A stretch of 64,000 nt of DNA from Serendipita indica DSM 11827 (taxonomy: Eukaryota > Basidiomycota > Agaricomycetes > Sebacinales > Serendipitaceae), in the NCBI GenBank assembly GCA_910890315.1, contig CAJVGD010000031.1:42209-106208 (forward strand). The letters run 5' to 3'. Numbering within the stretch: position 1 is the first letter of the stretch; each line of letters begins with the position of its first letter. The notes under the pieces are model-generated. The model was given only the letters and a program-made list of their open reading frames with translations. It searched no databases and was not told the DNA's origin. A program made the translations under genes and the position numbers. This document shows positions 23,301-34,258 of the stretch, piece after piece.

Positions 23301-24482
23301 CGAAAATTGGTAGGCCAGCGGTCGCGTACCGAGCTGCTCGTCCTGTTCAAATGCTTCTTTAACGTATTTTCGTATTGTATCGTCCTTTGCGCCAAGGTCC
23401 TTGCCAAGCGTCGTGCAGACAATGTCCGTTTCCGAAGTAGACCGTGCATTCTTCGAGAAGAAGAAACGAGTGATAATCAACTGATCAGTAGCGTCCCATT
23501 CATGACAAAGTGTAAACGCGACAGTGGATTTACCGGTACCACCGATGTCGCACAGCCAGAAGACGGGCTTTTCAGAGTCGTCACTAGTAGCCCAGTCGCG
23601 GATCTCTCCGAGAACTGAAAGTCGCGTCCCAGGTAAGCAGAGCTTGTGCTGAGTACCCATTGGTCTGGCTTGCTCAGGCCCGAGACTGGCCATTTTCCAC
23701 ACTTTGAGGCGTAAGAAAAAACCGAGTAGGGAGAAAATTGAAAATACCTTCTTCTTGAAGATCAATCATGGGCCTCTTGGTCGCCTCCTGCGCAACAGTT
23801 GCGTCAATGGACAGCATCATTAATGAAATGACCGACAGCAAAGATTCTTGACTGGTGGAAAATGTCCTCCTTGATCGATGCAATAATCCCCGGATCAATT
23901 CGCGCATCTCCAATCTTTCCGAGAATACTACGGACGCTGCCACTGCCTCGTCGGAGGAGCATGTCGTTGAGTCTATCCCGGATGGCATTTAGACCACTAT
24001 AAAGAGAGCCCCTGTCAGACGAAACGGCTAATTTGGCTAAATCTTACGCTATATACTCCTGCTGCGCGTGCCGAAACTCGGTAATCGCCGCGGGTCCTCG
24101 CGTCCCGGAAGGCAAACTCTTAAGACCATCCTGTAAGATTTCGATATGACTAGAGACCCGCTGTTGAAGCTGCTTGAGACTCGACGTGTTTTCATCCACG
24201 GCCTGTCGGTTTCGAATAATCAGCAGATGCCGACAGGGTAGCTTGAGCCCATTTACTCACCTTTGTCGTCTCCAAGAAGAGAATACCAAGTTCGCAGACT
24301 GCTTTCATCGGTGCGAGAAGTGAGCTAGCCTCACCCACTGCCTTTGCGACCTTTAAGCCCTCGATAAGATTGTTCCGAGTGCGATCGTAGGCGAGATCTG
24401 GATCATGAGCATAAGGAACACTCGAGGTACTTTTCTTAGATTTATCCTTTTTCTTGAGCGTGGTGAGCTTTCTGAACGACAT
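20314..24482 (-). CDS. NACHT-WD40 NLR-like receptor B (MLKL-like N-terminus)
   Basis: Paralogue of receptor A with the same exon plan. The start at 24482 (MSFRKLTTLKKK) was chosen because it aligns with MSSLRTFTTLKKK in A; an ATG at 24524 in the same frame has no counterpart. The N-terminal helical domain (SSLLAPMKAVCELGILFLET) and NACHT part are very close to A: Walker A GGTGKST, Walker B VIFVIDAIDEC, and long identical runs such as RSERQQL and NGLFIWVATARLEL. The intron before the WD40 part holds a poly-T tract (plus strand 22169 onward), then LCREILCV. The WD40 half is much more diverged from A, although the end (GYISDSRRP to WLDFTN then SP) is again conserved. The frame is open throughout. 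Likely an intracellular sensor by family; ligand unknown. Confidence 0.85.
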
Positions 24483-25270
24483 GGAAGAGGATGCGGTCCA
24501 AGTTGATTGGCGCCCCAGAATCAACCAGCCACTAGACGCCCACTATACACAGCCAACCAGAGACTCCTTCGAGGTAGATAAGGATACGTCGAGAACCCGT
24601 CCGCGATCCTGGGTGCCACAGACCGTCTTTTCCAAAGAGATTCTGATGCACGCATCTGAAAAGAGAATAAATTTGAGGTAAAGCCAACCGTACGTCCATA
24701 TTTCTGCCGCAGAGAGTGGTCAAAGACGAGACCCTACCTGGATAAAGGGTCACTATTACACAAGCGATTATCAAATTACTTTACTTTGCTATGTAGAGCA
24801 GGAACTGACTATTGTTTACCCCGAACGATCATTACTAGTGATGGTTGGTAACGTGGACCCCGCCGAACTTGCCTATTTCCGTCATGCGAAGCTGTCGATC
24901 GAAATCTACAAACAAACCATCCATAGGCTCCCGGAGTGAGGCGAATAGACCAAAGCACCGTGTGGTCCGATCTGTACCCATAGCCCGGATGGATCGTGCT
25001 GGCTTTGTTAAGCGGTCGCATCATTGTAGTTCCCAAACATGATATCTAAAGAGCATTCACTTTTCTCAGTTCAGAATACTTTGGAAGCTTGGCAAGGGGG
25101 CTCAACTGGCACGTTTACAAGGAACCTCGGGTACTTATTCGCCCTTCACCTTCCAGGCCGAGCAACCCCTGGACAAAACCTATCGACAGAGAGGAGTAAA
25201 ACTGATTTCTTGTATAGGTTGTGTCCGACGCTGATCCTGGGCAGTTGTATGGGCTCGCTCCGATGGATCT
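24483..25270. other. receptor B promoter and spacer
   Basis: 788 bp. The first 100 bp resemble the receptor A promoter. At about 24944 there is a second copy of aatagaccaaagcac, also found upstream of the dead membrane-protein copy, so a further eroded piece of the duplicated block may begin here. No coding sequence is supported. Confidence 0.4.
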
Positions 25271-26970
25271 TTGACTCAAATCGGGACCTCCGGTGGCAGT
25301 TACATGGAGATAATCCACTCAATGGTCTATAATATCACGATATACACGAATCAAACGATGCATACGCGCGAGCAGACAGAGGTCCCCGCGTCAATTTGCC
25401 TCCCAAGCATCGTCCGTCTATCCGAGTCGGCTCGACGGGTTGGAAGGAGATTTATTCGCATATCCACTTCTTTACCGGTTAGTAATCTCTACCAACATGA
25501 TCATGATATGGACTTGAAGGCCACGCAGATCCTCCAGGACCTTATTCAATGGAATGGAACTAGGGTCCCGACATATCATCGTGAGCATCACCACATAGAG
25601 TGCTTTCGTCTCTATGGTAATCGCCTTGTGATGGTACAGACATGCGAGGCGAGGCGGGAGCCGAGATCAAAGTGGCCTCAGCACGTGTTGTTGCCTCCTG
25701 ACTCGGTCTCAGACTCGGCACCTTCTTTGTTGGTTCGCTCTCCTCCTTCACTCTCGATAAAAATCTATCATCGTCCGGTTCCGAGTCGATCATCTGCACC
25801 ATCGCCATTCCAGCTCCCCGCAGATGAGCATGTATACATTGCAAGCCCCGCAGAGAAAGATCCCAACTCTCCGACCTTAATCAAAACGTGCCCTGCGACA
25901 TCATATACCCTGACTGATCGATCACAATTGGCGTTTCTTAATTCAATCAAGCGTGGCGACGAAGATATTTGGTGTCAATGGCAAACTCCGGAGCGCATTA
26001 GGGATATCCAAGCTTCCTGTTGTAACCGGTTCAAACTGCATACGCAACTGCACATCCTCGACTATCAGCTAGACCTGGCCATCACGCAGCTGAATATGGG
26101 TCTCTGCGACCATTTGAGTCCCGAGGTCTCATATGTCGAGTGGATGGCGCGAAGAATCGTGAACATTGTCGCCACCGATGACTGTCCCGTGCAACAGTGT
26201 GTTGCCATTGGTATATGTACATCCTACTGACATTATCGAGCAGTAATCAAGGACTTGAATGGTCCGCTCATTTCACTTGGACCAACCTCACAACCTCACT
26301 ATAGCTGCCGTATCACTCCAGGATCTTTGAATAACGAATGGCATCCGTGGGTGAGCCCCGTAGTGTTCGCCATCGAGTACGTTCGCGACGACAGTGAGGA
26401 CACATTCGAGCTTGCGTCGAAGCGGCTTGCGAATGCGTTCAAGGAAACAATGATGCTCTTTGTGCCATGGTACCTAGATACCCGCAAATCTTTGAAACAG
26501 TTGCTGCCCGACTGGTGCGTCGCTTATGGTGTGGTATGCGGACTGGACAAGTACACCATCCGATGACATCTCCCTCTATTCAAAGGGCCATTTGATCACG
26601 TGGTAAGGACCACGGGCGTGCACACCGACGAGGCGAATCCAGACGACGTCGAATGAGCCGATTGGGAATGCTGGCGTGGGGTGCCGTGTCGGATCCTTGC
26701 GTTACTTCGTCATATGGGCATCATATGGATATGGAGATTGATCGGGATGCAGAAGGACGTGAAGAGAATTATTACAAGGATCCAGAGCGCAGGATGCGCG
26801 CGATTGCACTACTTGCCCAGATAAAGAGACATAACGAGGAGATTGTCAAGGCTTTTCGCAAGTGGGATGGGTACGAACGCACTTTGAAGAGGTTTGTCTC
26901 TGAGGTTTCTGCGGGCGGGCTACTTCAAGCTCACAAGGAATCCCAATCAAATGAAGCGAAGAATGCATAG
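25271..26970 (+). CDS. unrecognised gene, possibly frame-broken
   Basis: A 319-codon frame from 25271 joins through a short candidate intron ending at the AG near 26243 to a second frame (about 26244-26566; LNNEWHPWVSPVVFAIEYVR then FELASKRLANAFKETMMLF) and, after at least one frame change near 26535-26600, to a third (to 26970) with a charged helical tail (ERRMRAIALLAQIKRHNEEI, KWDGYERTLKRFVSEVS). The text reads as genuine protein: a folded-looking middle (LHILDYQLDLAITQLNMGL) and a basic/acidic C-terminus. I do not recognise it. Around 26535 two overlapping frames both look coding (VAYGVVCG and VWYADWTSTPSDDISLYSKG), which suggests a single-base indel or an intron I could not place. The start is uncertain; the first 60 codons look weak. 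Confidence 0.35.
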
Positions 26971-27656
26971 TCTTGTTGGTCGAGTCGAAGACATATCTCG
27001 TTCACAGTCTAAAGTCGAATTATAAATTCCGTGAAAAGGGGTGTTTTATCAATGGCCGTGTCTGGATACTAGTTTATCCATGATTCGATCTGAAGACCGG
27101 CTCCACCGACATGACAACAAAGTGGACGTCCTTGCCGCGGGAGTCATACAAAGCGAGTCATTGTCTCGGTTCTGTAGGTGAGGCTGACTTGGCTTGTGGT
27201 ATGTAAATCCAAAGTAGGACTTGATGAACATGGTTTCATTCCACCGAGGGCGTTCCATTCGAAGTGTTATCTAGGGGACAATCAGATTTCAATGACACCT
27301 TGTCTATATATTGGAGAAGTCTTGCCTTTTAAACTTTCTTCTTATCTACAATATGACTCCTCCCTCTTTCTGCTTCACCCCAGGCGCGCTGTCTTGGTCG
27401 TTGGCAGGGTTACTCTTTCATTGGTCATTCATTCTTACTGTCTGATTCAGTGGGAGCATGACAAACCATATCGATAAGAGTGTCAGTCTTCGCCCAGATT
27501 ACGGTACCGGGTCATCTGTCATCCGTTCGAGCTGTTCCAGGCTCTTCAAGTTGGTGTAGGAGTTCGATCGACATTCTCACCAATAGAGGCACATCCTATT
27601 AAACGCACCCCGAGGTATATTGTCAGGGTCATGTCCCTCCCACAAACGCACTCAAG
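26971..27656. other. intergenic, RdRP upstream region
   Basis: 686 bp with only short unremarkable frames on both strands. It should contain the terminator of the preceding gene and the promoter of the RdRP gene; no clear TATA box was found close to the ATG at 27657. Confidence 0.4.
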
Positions 27657-30600
27657 ATGAGCTCGAGTTCGGGGAGTTTTCGCTGGAGGTTTCGAAAGGG
27701 CAGCATGGTTTTCACTGGAACGCGTGAAGAGTTTGAAAACGCTTTGCGTCTACAATTCAGCTCCACCTCAAGGGATCGCCCATCTCACCCACAGGCAAAT
27801 CAAAATCTTGTACAGAGTATCAAAGCGAGAACCTGGGATACTTTGTCTCAAAATGAGAAAAGTTTAGGCATTCGAGACGCGGTGGACGCCGAGTTGGTGG
27901 CAACTTCGACCCGACCGTCGTCACTGACGCCGTGTATTCCGTCTCGGCTGTCACAAGAGGTTGACAGACGGATGGATAGAAGGGAAAGTAGTAGCGAGGA
28001 CGTTCAATTAGGTGCGAAGATCAAAGACGCAACCACCGCTGGGAGCCTAACTTGTTTCAATCTTCTTAGCGACATCCCCCTCGCGAGAAGACGCGCGGAA
28101 CAGATATTACGTTGATGTTGGAGTCCAATGTTCAGAGGTAGCCGACCTCGAGAATGCAGGTGAGCCCCTGCGTCTGCCAACATCCGTGGAGGCCGGTTTC
28201 TGACTTTCTGATACAGACGCAGTCGTCCATAGATCTCCCGAGATTTCAGACTCAACAGAACTTCACGGTATATCTGAAGCGTCTGACCAGGCCCAGTCTA
28301 TTCGCCAGGCTCTTGACGTGGGCGTCGCCTGGATATCCGGTCAAGTCAATCAAATGGATATAAACACCGAGGTTGAGATCAAATATCCCGCTCTGCCCAC
28401 TCGTGTTTCTCTGCCACAATCTTGCTCCTGCTCTCAAGGTTCAACTCCGCCGATTCCAGGAGCGTTCCCAGAGAGCACACAACCTCATTTGAACGTCTCT
28501 CACGAATCTTTGAGGCGCTCTCTACGGGATCGTGGCGATTCAAGTGCCCACCGCCCACAGCGTCTCGCTACGAGCGAAGTCTTGCATTCCGTGCAGGGTA
28601 TGCCCCCTTTATTCGATCTGTACACCTTATCTGAGTTATTTGCATAAAGCAGCTCCAGTCGATCACCCTACAAACGCCTCCTCTTCTGCTTCGAGCTCGA
28701 CCAACCCCAGCGCAGGCCGTGTCACAGTTGGTAAAATTGGAGCACCAGTAGAAAATTCGCATCATTCGCCTCTCTCTCGTCCTCGAGTTCTCGTTGGCAG
28801 CGGCGCGTCGAACAGTGGGTCCCGTAGTCACACCCCCATCGTAGACTTCCGCGCCGCAAGGCAATCTCAACGACGCGCCTCAACGCGCGTCTCCCCAACT
28901 GTATCCAACCCGCCCACACGTCCTCATTCACCGCTGTCTATCTCTCCCGGTAAAGCTCACCCTGACAACGACCTCGCGATTCCCTACGGCGACCCATTGG
29001 ACGGTGGAAGCACGGTTGAGAGTTACCAACGTACTCGACCAATGAACTCTGACAAGGGCAAAGGGGTGGCGCATCCCCGTGGTGGTACAGATGCGAGAGA
29101 GAGCGATTATGAGAGTCACGTGTCCGAGTCAGAGTTTGAGGATGATTTCAACATGGTTCCGCGCCTACTTTCGCCTCGTAGTCGATATCCTCCAGTCCAA
29201 CACCGAACGGTTTCGCCTTCTTCGTTGCCTGGAAACCTCAAATCACCTATCCCGGCAGTCTCTCGTCTTTCTCCCTCCATGTATTCTCATCGGAGCACGA
29301 CTTCGACCGCCAAAAAAGGAGGCTCCGCGGAGCAAACCCCACGCCCGAGGCTCAAGCCATTCTCCACCACGGTCATCGCTCCTAGTTCGCAAAACGAATC
29401 TGTATCTGAACATGATACGTCATTTCAATCTGAAGACGAGGAGCTTTTCGATTCGGTCTCAGACATAGATCTATCACAGCTGGACATCAGTCCTGCTCTT
29501 CCACAATCAAGTGACGAGGCTGAACACCGACATCCAGTCCCCAGTGGCACAAAGGCTGCTCAGAGGTCTTCTGTTACAATTATCCAGCCGACAGCTCCCA
29601 CCCCTTTGTCACGCAATCCAGGTTTGTCTGTAGACCTCGCTCAAATTGGCGTACTAACTCGCTCGAAGGTGCTTCTTCGTCCTTGACAATGGTTGCTCGT
29701 CAGCAGCGTCAACCTGCACCAAGTGTACCGCTTGTATCTCAAGAACCTGCCCCGAGACGTTCGACTCCGAAACCCGCATGTGCTTGCGCATGCCCCTAGG
29801 CACCAAGATGTGTGGAATGATCTGCCTGTCGGTACCGCATTTCAGGTCGCGCTCATGGCACAAAATCTTGGTGTAGATCTAGAGGCCATCACCAAAAAAT
29901 CTGTGATCCCACTGACCGAAAAGGGGAATGAAATGATAAAGGCTGTCGAGTCAGTTCTTCGTGAAGCGATGACAAGCCAAGGTGGTGGTCAACCTTCTTA
30001 TTCACGACGAAACGACGACGAGACAGATGTGGAGGACTATGTCACTGATGTGGAAACGGACTCGGAGATGTTTGTTCGACCGGGGAATCAAACCCCGCAG
30101 GCGACCAATACATCACTCGACCAGGTCGCAGCGGAACTTGATTGGGAGGCGGAACAGATTATCCTTGGGACAGGTGACATGCTCGGATGGCGCGAGAACG
30201 AGGGACCCGGTATGGTGGCAAAGTCCAGTTTGCCGCAACGCTCAAGTTCAACGACGAGGACCCATCAGGGAAATCACAGAGCCAGAAAAGTTCTTCGCCT
30301 CTGCTCGATCTCGAGAGCCAAGGTCGCATTGTCCTTGAGCCACTCTGTCTCCGCGGCTCGTCCATCTTTACACGCACTCTTGGGTCGCACCGATTTCTTC
30401 GAATGCGAATCTCCTCGGCTATCCAGCGTCACGTTGGAGTCTGGAGCAACTCAAGCGCCGAGGAACGTTCGGAGAACAAGAGACGTCTTCGGGAGTATGT
30501 TCAGCGCCCACTGTTCATCCTCGGCCGAGTCTATGTCCCAATGCTCGAAAAGGATGGTGTGATCCTGTACTTTTTGGAGGGGAAAGAATCCGTTGGGGAG

Positions 30601-33461
30601 TTTTTTGAGCAACAGTTCAAGCTCCCACGCGGTCGCAGCTACGGAGTCGTCGAGTGTCAAACTCTCCAAGGTCTCATCAACTGGTGGGTTCCACTCAAGT
30701 ATAACGAAAAGCAAGATATGTCAAAACTAGCTACTCGACTCGAGCTTGGCTTCTCCGACACTCTTCCTGGGGTGCTTCTGGAACCGGCTCATATCCACGT
30801 CGTCAATGACATTGGTGCGTGTTCTCCCGGGTTTCTTATGAATACTGTTGATGGCCCTCCACAGAGAATGACGATGGTACCGTCTTTACTGATGGAGCTG
30901 GCTTAATGACTCCGTCGCTTGCTCGGACGCTCGCTCGCAAGTATCCAACCAAGGACCAACGCGACCGCGACGCTCTCGACACCCCAGTCGCATACCAGAT
31001 CCGCGTTCAGACCGCCAAAGGCGTCGTACTCATCGACCCCGATATGCTCGTAGACAGAAACTTTGACGGTCCGCATCGTCTACTGTTGTCAAAATCTATG
31101 TGCAAGGCTGCGCGTGGGAACAAACCGTTGCGCCCTGGACCCGTCAACGGAATGCATATTCTCGACGCCGCCGACTGCATCGTCTGTATTGTCAAGCCTG
31201 CGCCCGTCAGCGCGAGCACGGGTGTGCGCCTCTCCTCCCAATTTATTACTGTCCTCTCGTCGTGTGGCGTTCCCGACGATGTCTTTCTCCAAATCCAACA
31301 CGATGCACTGGAGAAGGAACTCGAGGCTTGGACGGACATCGAGACGGAGGAGGTTAACAAAGGCCACCGGATCAACGAAAACACTCGACTCCGTATGGCG
31401 AGACTCATCTCCCATACTCAATCACTCGTGCTGACCATCAAGAAACGTGAACTCGGAGGCGAGGCAAAAGGGTTGGGCTATGGACGCAGGACGAAGCGCG
31501 AAACCGAGGCAGGATACGAGTCGGAGGAAGAGACCAAACCGAGCCTAGTCCACGCCAACAGCTTTGACAGCTTTTCCTCCATGGCCACTGGATCTGGCAA
31601 CCTCGAACTTCGATCCGTACCTGCCTATACTCACAACGAGATTAGTGGATTCCCAGCTTCGAAGGGTCAAGCACTTCATGATGCGCTCCTAGCTGGGATT
31701 GAAGTCCACAAGTCGAACTATTGGTTGAAGCTGTGGAGTGAAATGGCTTCCGAGGCGATGATGAGGGTTGTCGCAAAGTTTCACCTCCCTGTCGAGAGGT
31801 CTGCGTGTGGATTCTTGCAACCTGGTGAGTATAGAATGGATATCCAGTTCTAATGCTGATTGGTGTAGATTTTACGGGTAGTCTAAAGGAAGGAGAGGTC
31901 TTCTTTTCGCCCAAGTCGGCAATGGTGGACTCGGAAACGGGTCTCGCTGTGCAGTTCATCGAAGGCGATGTCATTGTAAGTCTTCAAGGTACTTGGATGC
32001 TCGTATTGAGCCTATGATCAGGTTGGCCGCCACCCAGCACTACTGCCGACGGACATGCGCAAAGTCAAAGCGGTGTTTGTCCCGAAGCTCCAAGACTTTA
32101 AAGGAATCTTGTTCTGCTCTATTCACGGCGAACTTCCTTTGGCTTCCATTCTTGCAGGAGGAGGTAAGTCCGCCCTTTATTCTCGGCCTAGCTTAACAAA
32201 CTTTGACAGATTATGACGGAGGTTTGCAATAGACTGGCCTGATCTTCACGTGCTAACTTTATCTAGACGAAGGGACAATCATCTGGGAGCAGAGAATTGT
32301 CCAGCCTTTCAAGAATGCACCACTTCATCTGCGCGAGCCACCACCAGGTTTCGACGACAAGTTTGGGAAGGTGACCGAAAAGGTGTCAGATGTCAACAAG
32401 GAAGCCTCGAGTTACGATGCCTCGGAGTACGCTGCGATACTTGCGCCGAGGCTCATTGCGTCGGTGGGTGAAGGCGATACTTTTAAAATCTGTAAGCTTG
32501 GTGTGAATAGCGTTATGTTTCTAACGCGTTTCAGACAACTCCTTCTGGAACATGGCCGTCCACCGTTATGGTCTCTGGTATCCGGAGAACGACAAAGAGC
32601 TGAGCCCAGCGGTTGAAATGGCGCACAAGTATGTGATAAATCGAGGTTAACTTCGTCTCTGACCCTCCTAGGTTCAATGTACTCATGGACAGCAAAAAGT
32701 CTGGCCTGCGGATCCGGGATGAAGAGCTCACCCACGATCACCGAGAGTGGTCCAAGTTTAGCGAGCCATATTGGCGCCAACGACAGATGGAGCTTGACAA
32801 GAAGGAGACTTTCATCAAGGAACACAACCCAAAGTCTCTAGAGCCCAAGGGGGGAGGCATACCGATTCTCGACCGACTCGCCTACGCGGGCGAGAAGCAG
32901 GTGGACGAAGAAATTAAGCGTCTGAAGGACCGCGTCGACGCATCGAGGGAGGAAAATGACCTCTTTTTCCTGGGCAACGGTACCGATGAGGATCTGGCCG
33001 CGCCGTGGAATGCAGCAGTCAACTTTGCAAAGGGGAACCGTGTCTACGAGGCGCAACTCGACGCCATCAAAGTATTCGTGAAAGAGTGCTTCGATGCCAT
33101 GAAGAGGATCAGTGTAGAAACGGCCAGGAGACGGTGCACGGCACGGCAGAGGACCAACGAGATTCGGGCCATTTGTACGCGGTTCGCCGAGTTTCAACCG
33201 CCATTGGATGAAGGGCAGCCGTCGATGTTTGGTGTGCTGGATGCGGATGCAGTTCGAGGACGGGTCATGGCGAGCTGCATGTATGTGCATGATATGCTCC
33301 ATGGTGGATCACGTCGCGGAGGGAGCACGAATGGACTCGGATGGCAGATTGCGTTTCGCGAGTTGTGTGCGATCAAGTCCAAGACGGTTTCAAAGGGGGA
33401 TACGGTTTCACTTCCGAGGACTGTTCATGAAAAGCGCGAGACGCACAAGTATTGGGGTTGA
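27657..33461 (+). CDS. RNA-dependent RNA polymerase (RNA silencing)
   Basis: Cellular RdRP of the QDE-1/RDR type, which copies aberrant RNA into double-stranded RNA for Dicer. The core from about 30200 is well supported: LFILGRVYVPMLEKDGV, HIHVVNDIENDDGTVFTDGA then LMTPSLA, GPVNGMHILDAADCIVCIVK, FVPKLQDFKGILFCSIHGE, and the catalytic LAGGDYDGDEGTIIWE. The DYDGD motif is split by two introns and lies on a 12-nt exon (32210-32221). Other introns: 30815-30864, 31826-31868, 31976-32021, and two between 32490 and 32672. The helical C-terminus ends at TGA 33459-33461. The N-terminal exons are less certain: a basic start (MSSSSGSFRWRFRKGSMVF), an RdRP-like patch near 28500-28640 (RIFEALSTGSWRFKCPPPTA), then a Ser/Pro-rich disordered stretch (about 28650-29690). 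Exon borders between 28115 and 30230 are provisional. Confidence 0.85.
32210..32221 (+). other. 12-nt micro-exon carrying the RdRP active site
   Basis: ATTATGACGGAG is bounded by introns 32164-32209 (gtaagt...gacag) and 32222-32266 (gtttgc...tctag). With the G before and the AC after, it encodes D-Y-D-G-D, the metal-binding catalytic motif of cellular RdRPs. Both flanking frames fit only if this exon is included. Confidence 0.8.
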
Positions 33462-34258
33462 TTTAGGACAATCTTATTCCATGTAGAACTTGTACTATTG
33501 TAATAGTCTGAACGATACAGTCTAGCATCTGCATTCGAGGCTGAGTGGCTGGTCAGTTATTCATGGAGTAGGCGAGTTGGCATTGTGACATCCGTTGTTG
33601 ATCCCCGATTTTCTGAGAACAAGGCAGGTTGGTTGCCTTGTAAGCGGGCTCACTCTAGAATCCGGGCGTCTATGGGGAGACTGACCACGAGGCTTTAGCA
33701 CAGCAAGGGTGTAGATGAGACAACTAACAAGTCATATAGACTGCTAGTAAGTTTTTAGAACTTTGGCCGTGGTGACGAGTAGCGACTCTGGGGTGTCTAT
33801 CCCAGACTCTTCTATTCATTTATGATGTTGAGATAACATTCTCTGTTCTGTAGAATAGCCTATCGAGGCGTGTTGTTGGTATTACTTCTCCAACAAAGCG
33901 TAGACGTTCTCTGCAGCCTCCTAGTCAGATCCATCTAAGCCACGTGGTAATTCTGCGACTTGACCAGCCTCTGTGAATATAGTTGATATAAATGGCTGCG
34001 ATTGAGCAAAGCCGCCAGTTGTCGCCGGGCTCAACTTGTAAACTTGGATTCGACCGGACTCTCCATCTCACCTTTTGGCCATTGGCTTGACTTTTCACGA
34101 TCATTCTACGGTCTATAGCACATTTTATGTACGTTACTGCCCACTCTGGACAGTCTGGAAATTCGCTGACATTCGGAAACCACAGTCGTCAAGCACTTTG
34201 GCTCACCGGCACACTTCTAACGACATTTATAACGTGCTAATTATCATTTACACTCGAT
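33462..34258. other. intergenic
   Basis: 797 bp between the RdRP stop and the next gene on the same strand. AT-rich, stop-rich in all frames; nothing recognisable beyond the presumed terminator and promoter. Confidence 0.5.

Larger units (their letters stand above)
12307..24482. repeat. tandem segmental duplication, two units of about 6 kb
   Basis: Unit 1 (12307-18188) and unit 2 (18804-24482) have the same content and orientation: a membrane-protein gene on the plus strand followed by a NACHT-WD40 gene on the minus strand. Similarity continues outside coding sequence: the 3' flanks share ggctgcgtagct then attgctgtaa and ctcggaacgt, and the promoters upstream of the two receptor ATGs share gtccaagt, gattggcg and caaccagcc. 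This indicates one event copying the whole block, followed by decay of one membrane-protein copy. Confidence 0.8.

Noticed and set aside
25560-25844. Minus-strand frame rich in Ser/Glu (SEPDDDRFLSRVKEESEPTK)
   Set aside because: Looks disordered-protein-like, but the plus frame over the same bases continues into better coding sequence downstream.
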